Below are positions 27,422-36,239 of a stretch of 64,000 nucleotides of DNA, piece by piece (the stretch's first letter is position 1; each line of letters opens with the position of its first letter). The stretch spans positions 124,001 through 188,000 of the forward strand of contig JBKPAG010000007.1 in the NCBI GenBank assembly GCA_046726315.1, in the 5' to 3' direction. This DNA is from JACVRX01 sp046726315. GTDB lineage: Bacteria > Actinomycetota > Actinomycetes > Jiangellales > Jiangellaceae. Under the pieces are notes generated by a model. The model searched no databases, had not been told where the DNA came from, and saw nothing but the letters and a program-made list of their open reading frames with translations. The position numbers and the translations under genes were made by a program.

Positions 27422-28177
27422 CTGACCTGGGGTGGACCCGGCGAGCGCGGCGCCCACCTGGTTGGCAAGCGCGACCGCGACCAGGCGTTGTTCCAGCGAC
27501 GGCCGGACGACCCGGGTGGCGGCGGTGAGCAGGAAGCGACCACGAACAACGCCACCACTCTGGATCACGAGCGCAATCTCCGAACGGGTGGGTAGGCCAT
27601 GACGATCCACATCGACCATGCGGCCGTTGTGGACCACGGTTCCGTCGCTGCCGAGAGTGGGCAGCCCCGAGCCGGAGCCGGAGTCGAAGCGGCAATCGTC
27701 GATCTGGAGAACCTCGACGATTTGTCCAGCGACGTGATCGATGAGCGAGCTGGTCGACGACTGGCCGGCGGCGACGGTCGCGGCGGTGCTGAGCACACCG
27801 GCCAGGTAGCCTTGCTCCCGGCTGGCGCGGGCTTGTTGGCGACGTCCCCAGAGCGCCACCTCGGTCACTGCGGCGCCGACCAGCACCAACAGCACCGCGG
27901 TCTCGATGTCTGCGCGGTCGGTGATGGTGAACTGGTTGTAGGGCTCGGTAAGAAAGAAGTCGAACCACACGGCGCTGGACAGCGCGGCGACGATGCCGGC
28001 TGGCCGGACACCGGTGGAAGCCGCAATGACGACGATGAGGACCAGCCCGAGAGCGGCATTGGTGTTCGCCACGCTGTCCCGGAACGGGACGAGCGCCGCG
28101 CATGCCACCAGCGGCGCGGTGGCAGCAGCGCCGACGACCAGGGTCCGGTGAGCCTGAACTGTCGACTCTGCGCTCAT
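27416..28177 (-). CDS. DUF4118 (KdpD-like membrane) protein with GAF-like tail
   Basis: 253 residues. Residues ~10-115 hold four hydrophobic helices with FDFFLTEPYNQFTI, the signature of the DUF4118 sensor domain of KdpD. The part after residue 120 is a GAF-like module (IVEVLQIDDCRFDSG, ALVIQSGGVVRGRFLL). There is no histidine-kinase domain, so it is a stand-alone membrane sensor-like protein. The nearby kup relic suggests a former potassium locus. Confidence 0.75.
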   Translation of the reverse strand: MSAESTVQAHRTLVVGAAATAPLVACAALVPFRDSVANTNAALGLVLIVVIAASTGVRPAGIVAALSSAVWFDFFLTEPYNQFTITDRADIETAVLLVLVGAAVTEVALWGRRQQARASREQGYLAGVLSTAATVAAGQSSTSSLIDHVAGQIVEVLQIDDCRFDSGSGSGLPTLGSDGTVVHNGRMVDVDRHGLPTRSEIALVIQSGGVVRGRFLLTAATRVVRPSLEQRLVAVALANQVGAALAGSTPGQT

Positions 28178-28214
28178 GGCACCATCAAACCGCTAATAGT
28201 TGGTTGGGTGAACG

Positions 28215-28700
28215 ATGATTGAGCGCGCGACTCGCATCCCGACGCTCGGCCCGCGGGGCGAGGGCTGGGTGTTCATCCAGATGATCCTCCTGGTGGGTGT
28301 TGCGGTGGCCGGGCTGGTGGGCGGGCGGTGGCTGAAGAACCTGCAGGTGCCGGCCCTGCTGACCGCGGTCATCCCTGGCGTGGCCGGTGTGTGGCTCACC
28401 TCCTGGGGCGTCCGAACGCTCGGAAAGTCGTTGTCGCCCTTGCCCAAACCGCCGACTGCATCCGAGCTGAAGGAGTCCGGCGCTTACGCGCTGGTGCGAC
28501 ATCCGATCTATGGAGGGATTCTGCTGCTGTCGTTGGCGTGGTCGCTGGCGCTCAGTCCCAGGGCGCTCATCCCGACCGGCGGGCTGGCCATCGCCCTGGC
28601 GCTCAAATCGCGCCTCGAGGAGCGATGGCTCATCGATCGCCACCCGGCCTATGCAGGCTATCGAGAACGCGTGCGTCGCCGCTTCGTCCCTTACCTGTGA
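28215..28700 (+). CDS. isoprenylcysteine-type membrane methyltransferase family protein
   Basis: 161 residues with hydrophobic segments at about 20-42, 46-65, 100-112 and 115-132. The ICMT/PEMT signature is VRHPIYGGILL near 95-105 and EERWLIDRHPAYAGYRERVRRRFVPYL at the end, the SAM-binding region. Bacterial members methylate small lipophilic or isoprenoid acceptors; the substrate is unknown. It lies about 120 bp ahead of the flavoprotein operon in the same direction. Confidence 0.8.
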   Translation: MIERATRIPTLGPRGEGWVFIQMILLVGVAVAGLVGGRWLKNLQVPALLTAVIPGVAGVWLTSWGVRTLGKSLSPLPKPPTASELKESGAYALVRHPIYGGILLLSLAWSLALSPRALIPTGGLAIALALKSRLEERWLIDRHPAYAGYRERVRRRFVPYL

Positions 28701-28821
28701 GGAGGTGGCGATGCGGATGTCGCCGGTTCCGGCGATTGCGTGAACCCTCGACGCCGGCCGTACGTGGAAACCGACGTCCGGGGGCGGCGGTGGTACCGCG
28801 GCGCTGGAACCGGAGGTTGGT

Positions 28822-31527
28822 GTGGAGCCTCAGACCGTCGACTATCTCGTCATAGGTGCTGGCCCGGCTGGCCTGCAACTCGGATACTTCCTGGACCGGG
28901 CAGGCCGGGACTACGTGATCCTGGAAGCCGGGAGCGTGCCAGGCCGATTCTTCCAGACATTCCCCCGGCATCGCCGGATGATCTCCATCAACAAGCCACA
29001 TACCGGGCATGATGACCTTGAGCTCACGCTGCGGTGGGACTGGAACTCTCTGCTGAGCGACGATCCTGAGCTCCGCTTCACCCGATACACGGATCGGTAC
29101 TTCCCGGACGCCGACGACTACCTTCGCTACCTGAACGACTTCGCTGGAACCCATGCGCTGAAGATCCGGTACGACACCCGGGTGGTCGAGGTCGCGCGGC
29201 CATCGGTCGACAGCGACGGCCGGGGGGAGTTCGTCGTCACCGACACATCCGGCCGGCACTACCGAGCCAAGCGCCTGATTGCGGCAACTGGCTTCAGCGA
29301 GCCGTATATTCCTTCCATCCCCGGCATCGAGACCGCGGAGCGGTACGTCGATGTACCCATTGACCCCGAGGGCTTCACCGATCAGCGCGTTTTGCTCATA
29401 GGCAAGGGGAACTCGGCCTTCGAAACTGCAGACCACCTGACCGAGAAGGCCGCCGTCATTCACATTGCTGGCCCGGGCTCGATCAAGTTCGCCTGGCGTA
29501 CGCACTTCATCGGTCATCTGCGCGCGGTAAACGCCCGTTTCCTGGACACGTACCAGCTGAAGACCCAGAACTCGGTTCTGGATTGCACGATCAAGCGGAT
29601 CGAGCGGCGTGCGGACGGACGGTATCGGGTCGCGGTCGACTACCTGCGCAGGGACGACTCCGCCGAATTCGTCTACGACCGCGTGATCGCCTGCACCGGA
29701 TTTCGGATGGATGCCTCGATCTTCGCGGCGGAATGCCGACCGAAGCTCACCATCCGCGACCGGTTCCCCGAGCTCACCCGCGAGTGGGAGTCGGTAAACG
29801 TCCCGGACCTCTATTTCGCCGGGACCCTTACCCAGTCGCGCGATTTCAAGAGGTACACCAGCGCGTTCATCCACGGGTTCCGGTTCGGAATCCGTGCCCT
29901 GACCCACATCCTCGACCAGAAGTACGAGCACGTCCCGTGGCCGTCCCGCGACCTTGTCGCGGATCCGGCGGTGCTGGCCGACGCGGCGCTCGCGCGGCTC
30001 AACCGTACGTCCGCACTCTGGCAGCAGTTCCATTTCATGAGCGACGTGGTGCTCTTCGACGGCTCTGGTAACGAGAAGGCGAACTACTACGAGGAGATGC
30101 CGGTCGACTACGTCCGGGCGAGCGACCTCGGCAGTTCCCGGGACTGCTTCATATTCACTCTCGAGTACGGCGCAGGGCACGACGAGATCGACCCGTTCGA
30201 CATCGCGGTCGGGCGAGCGTGGGAGGACGCGCACAAACACGACGACCGCTACCTGCACCCCGTCGTACGCCATTACCGCTACGGAGCGCTGTTCGACGAG
30301 CTGCGGCTGAAGGAGAACCTCGACAACGACTGGACCGACGAGTTCGAACATCGCAAACCGTTGTGTGAGTTCATCGCCGGTCAGCTGGCGGCGGACTCGC
30401 CCAGACCGACCCGGATAGAGGCGCCGGACCCGGCAGAGCCGGCCTCGCGTCGGCCACGGTTCGTCAACGTCGGCGACTTCGAGGCGGCGGCGCGGGAATG
30501 CCTGGATCCCGTCCACTACGACTACTTCGTCAGCGGTGCGCAGGACGAGGTGACGGTTCGCGCCAACGAGGCGGGTTTCGGCCGGCTCGCACTCGTCCCC
30601 CGCGTCCTGCGTGGCGCCGGTGAGCCGACGCTCGAAGTCTCGCTGCTGGGGTGCGACACCGGCGCGCCGATCCTTCTAGCGCCGACGGCGTTTCACCGGC
30701 TGGCACATCCCGAGGCCGAGCTGGCCACGGCACGAGCGGCTGCCGCGACCGCCACCATCATGATCGCGGCGATGCTGTCCACGGTCGCGATCGAGGACAT
30801 CGCTGCGGCCGCCCGCGCGGGGGGAACGGCACCCGTGTTGTGGTTCCAGCTCTACATCCAGCCCGAGCTTGGCTTCACCGAGGCGATCGTCCGGCGTGCC
30901 GAGGCCGCTGGCTGCCGGGCGCTGGTGGTCACGTCGGACTCACCCGTCCTCGGCCGCAACGAGCGCAACGACCGCAACGACTTCCACGACCTCCCGCCAG
31001 GCCTGCGGTGCGAGAACCTCCGCGAGCTGCGCGCCGCGGAGCCGGGCAGCGTGCGACAGGTGTCACTCTCGCCGCAGATCTCGTGGAGCCACCTCGACTG
31101 GCTCCGAGAGATCAGCGACCTGCCGATCCTGGTGAAGGGCATCCTTCATTCCGAGGACGCCAAGGTCGCCGTCCAGCGCGGTGTCGACGCGCTCGTCGTC
31201 TCCAACCACGGCGGACGGCAGCTCGACACCGCGCCGGCCACGGTCGACCAGCTGCCTCGGATCGTCGAGGCCGTCGACCGGCAGGTTCCTGTGCTCCTTG
31301 ACGGCGGGATCCGGCGCGGGACCGACGTAGCCAAGGCGCTCGCCCTCGGTGCGGATGCGGTCGCAGTCGGACGTCCGGCACTGTGGGGACTCGCGGCGGA
31401 CGGCGAGCGCGGCGTGGTCAGCGTCCTGGAGATGCTGCGCAACGAGCTCGCGCACACGCTTACCCTCTGTGGCGCCGCATCGCCCATGGACCTGGGCCGC
31501 GATCAGGTGCAGGAACGGCCATGCTGA
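28822..31527 (+). CDS. FOXRED2-like flavoprotein fused to FMN alpha-hydroxy-acid oxidase
   Basis: 901 residues from GTG 28822, with GGAGG five bases before it. Residues 1 to ~530 are an FAD/NAD(P) monooxygenase-type module: GAGPAGLQLGY (12-22), RMISINKPHTG near 54, WDWNSLLSDDPE near 74 and GKGNSAFETADHL (194-206). This set of motifs matches the FOXRED2 family better than ordinary Baeyer-Villiger enzymes. Residues ~545-890 are a complete FMN alpha-hydroxy-acid oxidase: YDYFVSGAQDE near 566, LVKGI (Lys772), SNHGGRQLD (active His796) and LLDGGIRRGTDV. I know of no described fusion of these two. The next gene overlaps the last seven bases. Confidence 0.85.
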   Translation: MEPQTVDYLVIGAGPAGLQLGYFLDRAGRDYVILEAGSVPGRFFQTFPRHRRMISINKPHTGHDDLELTLRWDWNSLLSDDPELRFTRYTDRYFPDADDYLRYLNDFAGTHALKIRYDTRVVEVARPSVDSDGRGEFVVTDTSGRHYRAKRLIAATGFSEPYIPSIPGIETAERYVDVPIDPEGFTDQRVLLIGKGNSAFETADHLTEKAAVIHIAGPGSIKFAWRTHFIGHLRAVNARFLDTYQLKTQNSVLDCTIKRIERRADGRYRVAVDYLRRDDSAEFVYDRVIACTGFRMDASIFAAECRPKLTIRDRFPELTREWESVNVPDLYFAGTLTQSRDFKRYTSAFIHGFRFGIRALTHILDQKYEHVPWPSRDLVADPAVLADAALARLNRTSALWQQFHFMSDVVLFDGSGNEKANYYEEMPVDYVRASDLGSSRDCFIFTLEYGAGHDEIDPFDIAVGRAWEDAHKHDDRYLHPVVRHYRYGALFDELRLKENLDNDWTDEFEHRKPLCEFIAGQLAADSPRPTRIEAPDPAEPASRRPRFVNVGDFEAAARECLDPVHYDYFVSGAQDEVTVRANEAGFGRLALVPRVLRGAGEPTLEVSLLGCDTGAPILLAPTAFHRLAHPEAELATARAAAATATIMIAAMLSTVAIEDIAAAARAGGTAPVLWFQLYIQPELGFTEAIVRRAEAAGCRALVVTSDSPVLGRNERNDRNDFHDLPPGLRCENLRELRAAEPGSVRQVSLSPQISWSHLDWLREISDLPILVKGILHSEDAKVAVQRGVDALVVSNHGGRQLDTAPATVDQLPRIVEAVDRQVPVLLDGGIRRGTDVAKALALGADAVAVGRPALWGLAADGERGVVSVLEMLRNELAHTLTLCGAASPMDLGRDQVQERPC

Positions 31528-32888
31528 CCCGGCTTCCGCAGGCGGTGGTCGCCCTGCGTATGCGGGTCTTCACCTGGGTCAACGGCGACGAGGGAATCCC
31601 GATACCGGGCCCGCTCGTCGACGCCGATCATTTCGTGGAGGTCTACTCACATCCGGCGGCGAACGGCCGGAGCCGGGGCGCCGCGCTCTCCGACCTGTTC
31701 TGGTACTGGCTCGCCCCTGGGCCGCATGTCCATCAGGAGCACCTCGAGGCAGGCGAGCGCTACGACGAAGTGGCGCGCACCACCCGACGGTTCCTCGCCC
31801 GGCCCCGGGACGAAATTGCCACACTCACCGATCGCTGCGATCGGCGTGTCCTCGACGAGCTCGGCACGAAGGATCTGCGTCTGGTTCGGTTGCGCAACCT
31901 GATGATGCCAATCTGGGCCGAGGTCTACTACGAACTCGTCTTCGGTGAGTGCTGCCCGTCGCGTACCCGGGCGCTCATCGTGGCGAACGCCACCGATGTC
32001 ATCACCGCGCTGAAATGCTGCGGACTACGGCACCCGGACAGGCGGGACCGGTTGACCCGGTTCCTCCACGAGAGGCTGGCATCCGGTCCGCCTGTCCAGC
32101 CGCTACCGACGCTGCTCTCACCCGAGGAGCAGGTGTGGTACGTGCAGGGGACGTTCTTCAACACCGCGGTCGTCCAGATGTCCGAGGCGACGGCGCACCT
32201 GCTGCTGGCGCTCGCCCAGAATCCGGACGTACAGCGGCGTTTCGCGGGCGAACCGCAGGACCACGTCTACGCGGATCAGGTGATCGACGAATCCCTGCGC
32301 CGCTATCCGCTGTTCGGCATCGCGCACCGGATCACGACCGATGAGATCGTCGTCGGCGACGACACGTCGCTGCCAGCCGGATCTGTACTCTGCTTCAACT
32401 ACCCGGAGTTCCACGCCACCGGCTATCAGCATCCCGACGACTTCGACCCTGATCGGTGGCACCACCTGGACCGGCGGGAGGCGAACCACATCCCGTTCGG
32501 TGTCACGGCGAACCGGCCCTGTCCTGCACGCGGTATCGCCCCACTCACCATGCAGGTGGTCACGCGCGAGGTATTGCGGCGGTTTAAGCTGCACTCAACG
32601 GCGACCCACACCCGCTTCCTTCCCAGCCGTGGGCCGTGCTTGTTCGTGCGCCGGAACAGCCATGACCGGCCTCGGCGGCGTGCCGCCATGCTGGCGTTCA
32701 TACGGGTCCGCGACCGGTGGGAGGACGTGTGGCGCAGCCTTGTGCAGCTCATACTCGGCACCTACATGGTGGTCGACGCTCGCCGGCAACGCCTTGCCCA
32801 GCGGTACTTCGAGCCGGACGTGCGCGTCGACGCCCCGTCGTCGGTGAGCGAAGCACGGTCTGGCCGCTTCGGAGGGAGGCGTGCATGA
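31521..32888 (+). CDS. cytochrome P450
   Basis: 455 residues from ATG 31521, overlapping the flavoprotein end by seven bases. The P450 marks are the ExxR helix in IDESLRRYPLFGIAHR, the FDPDRWHHLDRRE segment, and a haem loop IPFGVTANRPCPARG with the Cys ligand. The loop has Asn-Arg-Pro-Cys where the usual form is G-x-R-x-C-x-G, and the I-helix lacks the usual A-G-x-D/E-T (it reads FFNTAVVQMSEATAH), so proton delivery may be unusual. A ~60-residue tail after the haem domain is extra. It is the second gene of a coupled operon. Confidence 0.85.
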   Translation: MLTRLPQAVVALRMRVFTWVNGDEGIPIPGPLVDADHFVEVYSHPAANGRSRGAALSDLFWYWLAPGPHVHQEHLEAGERYDEVARTTRRFLARPRDEIATLTDRCDRRVLDELGTKDLRLVRLRNLMMPIWAEVYYELVFGECCPSRTRALIVANATDVITALKCCGLRHPDRRDRLTRFLHERLASGPPVQPLPTLLSPEEQVWYVQGTFFNTAVVQMSEATAHLLLALAQNPDVQRRFAGEPQDHVYADQVIDESLRRYPLFGIAHRITTDEIVVGDDTSLPAGSVLCFNYPEFHATGYQHPDDFDPDRWHHLDRREANHIPFGVTANRPCPARGIAPLTMQVVTREVLRRFKLHSTATHTRFLPSRGPCLFVRRNSHDRPRRRAAMLAFIRVRDRWEDVWRSLVQLILGTYMVVDARRQRLAQRYFEPDVRVDAPSSVSEARSGRFGGRRA

Positions 32889-33574
32889 AGGTGATCGGTG
32901 TCGGCGTCGGCCGGACGGGCACGCTCTCGTTGAAGGCCGCGCTCGAACGGCTCGGGTTCGGTCCGTGCTTTCACATGCGTAACGTGCTCGACCACCGGGA
33001 GCGCCTGCCGTTGTGGGAGGCCGCGGCGGCCGGTTCGGCGGTCGACTGGGATGCGGTCTTCGCCGGATACGACTCGAGTGTCGACTGGCCGGGTGCGGCG
33101 TTCTGGCGCCAGCTGACTGCCAACTACCCGGATGCCAAGGTGGTCTTGACGGTACGAGATCCCGAGCGTTGGTACGACAGCGTCCGCGAGACGATCTACC
33201 AGCTGTTCGGAGGCGGCACAGAGAGCCAGCTGGCGGAGGAGGCGTTGCGGAAGATCCCCGGCATCGCGACCATGCACTCGTTCAACCGGAGGCTGGTGTG
33301 GTACGGGCCATTCCTTCAGGGACGGTTCGACGACCGCGACTGGGCGGTGCGCGCGTTCATCCGGCACAACGCAGCGGTACGCGAAGAAATACCTTCCGAA
33401 CGGCTGCTCGTCTTCGAGGTCAGCGAAGGCTGGGGACCGTTGTGCGACTTCCTCGGAGTGGACCAACCGGATGAGCAGTTCCCTCGTCTTAACGACCCGG
33501 CGGCGTTTTGGGGACGGGTACGAGATCGCCTTGCCGAGGGTGCGGTCTCACCCCATCCCGCGACGGCCACATGA
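32885..33574 (+). CDS. sulfotransferase family protein
   Basis: 229 residues, ATGA overlap with the P450 gene. The 5'-PAPS loop GVGRTGTLSLKAALERLG (6-23), VLTVRDPERWYDS near residue 87 for the 3'-phosphate site, and LLVFEVSEGWGPLCDFLG near 175 are those of the Sulfotransfer_4 group. It is expected to sulfonate a hydroxyl of a small molecule; the acceptor is unknown. Confidence 0.85.
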   Translation: MKVIGVGVGRTGTLSLKAALERLGFGPCFHMRNVLDHRERLPLWEAAAAGSAVDWDAVFAGYDSSVDWPGAAFWRQLTANYPDAKVVLTVRDPERWYDSVRETIYQLFGGGTESQLAEEALRKIPGIATMHSFNRRLVWYGPFLQGRFDDRDWAVRAFIRHNAAVREEIPSERLLVFEVSEGWGPLCDFLGVDQPDEQFPRLNDPAAFWGRVRDRLAEGAVSPHPATAT

Positions 33575-33644
33575 ACCGTGGCGGATGCGGATTCGTGGAC
33601 CAGGACAGGTGAGTCACCGCGGCCGGATGTGAGGTGACGAGCGG

Positions 33645-34202
33645 ATGACTACGACACTCAAGCACTGGGTGACCCTTCTCAACACCCGGTACCATCGCAC
33701 GGCCCTCAACGTGTTCCTGGTCATCGTGCTCGCCCATTGGGCCGAGCACATCGCTCTGGCCATCCAGATCTGGGTCCTCGGGTGGCCTATCCCGGAAGCG
33801 CGGGGAGTGCTCGGCCTATCGTTCCCCTGGCTGGTCACCTCCGAGGCGCTGCACTACGGCTATGCACTGATCATGCTCGTCGGTTTTATCCTGCTACGCC
33901 CAGGTTTTTCGGGCCCGGCACGCACCTGGTGGACGATTGCGCTCGGCATTCAGGTGTGGCACCACATCGAGCATCTGCTCCTGCTCGCGCAGGCGCAGAC
34001 CGGCCTCTTCCTCCTGGGTAACGAGGTACCGACCAGTGTCGTCCAGCTCGTGGTGCCACGCGTGCAGCTGCACCTGTTCTACAACACGGTCGTCTTCATC
34101 CCGATGATCGTCGCCATGGTGCTCCACCGGCGGCCGTCGGTCTCGCCGCAGGCCACGCCGACGTGTACCTGCGCACAGGCCCGCGTCTACGCCCGGGCAT
34201 GA
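33645..34202 (+). CDS. membrane protein with two H-x-x-E-H motifs
   Basis: 185 residues with five to six hydrophobic segments. H-W-A-E-H occurs near residue 31-35 and H-H-I-E-H near 106-110, both on membrane helices, with H-L-F-Y-N near 149. Such repeated H-x-x-E-H motifs suggest a metal or haem site within the membrane. I do not recognise the family. The gene is 70 bp after the sulfotransferase and overlaps the next by ATGA. Confidence 0.65.
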   Translation: MTTTLKHWVTLLNTRYHRTALNVFLVIVLAHWAEHIALAIQIWVLGWPIPEARGVLGLSFPWLVTSEALHYGYALIMLVGFILLRPGFSGPARTWWTIALGIQVWHHIEHLLLLAQAQTGLFLLGNEVPTSVVQLVVPRVQLHLFYNTVVFIPMIVAMVLHRRPSVSPQATPTCTCAQARVYARA

Positions 34203-34231
34203 AAGCCACCCGCCCGGGCATGAAAGCCACC
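34190..34231 (+). repeat. 21-bp perfect tandem duplication
   Basis: CGCCCGGGCATGAAAGCCACC at 34190-34210 is repeated exactly at 34211-34231. It adds seven codons (M-K-A-T-R-P-G) and supplies two in-frame ATGs for the next gene. A recent slippage duplication is the simplest reading. Confidence 0.9.
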
Positions 34232-34693
34232 CGAGCCTCGGGATTCTCTCTGGCCGTCGCGACGATTGTCGGCGCCCTCCTGCTATTGCTGGCGCTGCCG
34301 AACGTGGTCCCTGTCGTCCGCGCGGCGCGAGCGGACGGAGACCCCGGCGCTTTCGTCGCGGAGCAGCTCAGCTGCATCGGGCATCTGGGCCATGAGGCAT
34401 GTTCTTGGTTCGGCACCTTCCGCTCGCACGGCACTAGCGAGGTCAAAGCCAATGTGTACCTCTACGGCAGCGACCGCGACACACTTCGGCCCGGCCAGCA
34501 GGTTCCGGCTGTGGACACCGGCCGGACGGGCCGGGTCTATCCGCCCGATGGCTCCAACGAATGGGTCCTCACCGCTGGGCTCCTTGTCATCGGTTGCCTC
34601 CTGCTCACTCCGTTGAGCCGCAGGGCGGCTGGGTTGCTTCATGCCGGTCGACGGAGAACTCATTCGGTCGCGGCCGATCAGGTCCGCCCATGA
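34199..34693 (+). CDS. small two-helix membrane protein
   Basis: 164 residues from ATG 34199 (ATGA overlap); a second ATG lies in the duplicated unit at 34220. Hydrophobic segments lie at about 16-38 (LAVATIVGALLLLLALPNVV) and 126-142 with a loop between them that has two cysteines (CIGHLGHEAC). No family is recognised. Its stop overlaps the ligase start. Confidence 0.6.
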   Translation: MKATRPGMKATRASGFSLAVATIVGALLLLLALPNVVPVVRAARADGDPGAFVAEQLSCIGHLGHEACSWFGTFRSHGTSEVKANVYLYGSDRDTLRPGQQVPAVDTGRTGRVYPPDGSNEWVLTAGLLVIGCLLLTPLSRRAAGLLHAGRRRTHSVAADQVRP

Positions 34694-36239
34694 GGCTCTT
34701 TCCGCAGCCGCTCCTCGACGCCCTGGCCGAGGCCCCAGAACGTGCAGCGTTCGAACACGAACGGCGCCGCGTCTCCTATGACGAGACGCTGACGATGATC
34801 CGCCGCCTGACGGCCGGCCTGCGACACGCCGGGCTGGGACCAGGCCGTGGCGTCGCCATGGTCGTTTCCCTCACACCGGAGGCCTTTGCCGCGCACCTGG
34901 CCGCGTACGCGCTCGGTTGCACAGTGGTGGGGGTACGTCCGGGATGGACCAAATCACAGCTGCGAAGTGTGCTCAGCAAGCGGATCGACGCGGTTGTCGT
35001 CGACGCGGCGACGGCAACGCTGGAGCTGCTCGAAATCGCTTCTCCAGCAACGGTGCTCTCCCTTGGCGACCGTCCTGGCACCGACGATCTGCTGGCGACG
35101 CCCGACGACGGCCGGCCGATCACTGTGGAAGGCCGACCGCACGATGTCGCCCGCGTGAACATCACCAGCGGCAGCAGCGGGCGGCCCAAGGGCTGTGCCT
35201 GGTTGTATGACGCGCTGCACCCCGCGTTCGATCCGGCCCGGTGGCCACCGGATCTGGCGAGGTTGATCTCTTGCTTCGAGCGTTGCCTCGTCTACGGCAG
35301 CTGGTCCATGCCGGCGATGATGACCTTTGCCGGGCGCAGTCTGCTCGTCGGCGGCACGGTCGTCGTCGGCGAGGAGAACGAGCGGCAGGACCTACCTCGT
35401 GCGATCGAGCGTCACGGGATCACCGGTGCCCTGACAACCGTTCCCGCCTTGCACAGGATGCTCCGCGTGCTCCATGAGCAACCGGTCGACGTCTCTTGTC
35501 TGCATGCCCTGGTGGTCACCGGCTCGCCGGCCACTCCGCGGCTTCTCGCCGACGCGGTGTCCCTGCTCGGCCCGGCCGTCTGGCAGGGGTACGGGCAGAG
35601 CGAGTCGGGAATGATCTCGCTCCTAACGCCCGACCACATCGCGCGCTCGCCCGGCGCGGCACTGAAGTCGGTCGGCAAGGTGCTGCCTCACGTCGAGGTC
35701 AGCGTTCGCGATGCGCACGGCCGGCCGGTGACAGCCGGTGAGGGCGGCAAGATCCTCGTGCGCTCACCGCAGCCGATGGCGGGCTACTGGGGTGAGGACG
35801 CGGCGCAGACTGGCGACGTGGTGCGGGACGGCTGGCTCGACACCCGTGACATCGGCCACGTGACGCCCGACGGCTTCCTCCACCTGAGCGGCCGGGCGCG
35901 TGACGTCATCATGGTCGACGCACACGTCCGATACGCCCCAATCGAACGGGTCCTAGCCGGGCACCCGGACGTCGACAGGCATATGTCGTTGGAGCGCCGG
36001 ATGAGTCGACCGGTGAGGCGATCCACGCGTTCGTGGTGCCGCGCGACGGTCGGGCCCCTGATCCGGACACGCTGTCATCAGTGATTCGCGCCGAACTCGG
36101 AGCCGGAAGCGTCCCCACGACAATCTCCGTCATCGCCAACGTTCCACTCACCCCCGGCGGCAAGCCCGACAAAAACGCCCTGCTCCGTGATCTCCCGTTC
36201 CCAGCACCGCCAGGCGAGGCTCGCCCATTCTCGGCCTAG
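34690..36239 (+). pseudogene. AMP-forming acyl-CoA ligase, frameshifted near the C-terminus
   Basis: From ATG 34690 the adenylation domain is complete: N-ITSGSSGRPKG P-loop near residue 158, WQGYGQSESG (A5) near 297, and the hinge WLDTRDIGHVTPDG near 383. After HPDVD near residue 427 the frame is lost; the +1 frame carries on with YVVGAPDESTGEAIHAFVVP to PGGKPDKNALL with the catalytic lysine and a stop at 36239. One base is missing near 35977. If real, this removes the mobile C-terminal domain; if an error, the product has about 516 residues. It would activate a carboxylic acid for the pathway. Confidence 0.85.

Noticed and set aside
28630..30516. 628-codon open frame on the minus strand
   Set aside because: It is antisense to the flavoprotein gene, has no ribosome site or recognisable domain, and arises from GC codon bias.
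28822..31527. Alpha-hydroxy-acid oxidase as mycofactocin MftD
   Set aside because: No other mycofactocin genes (MftA, B, C, E, F) are nearby and the flavoprotein fusion is not an MftD feature.
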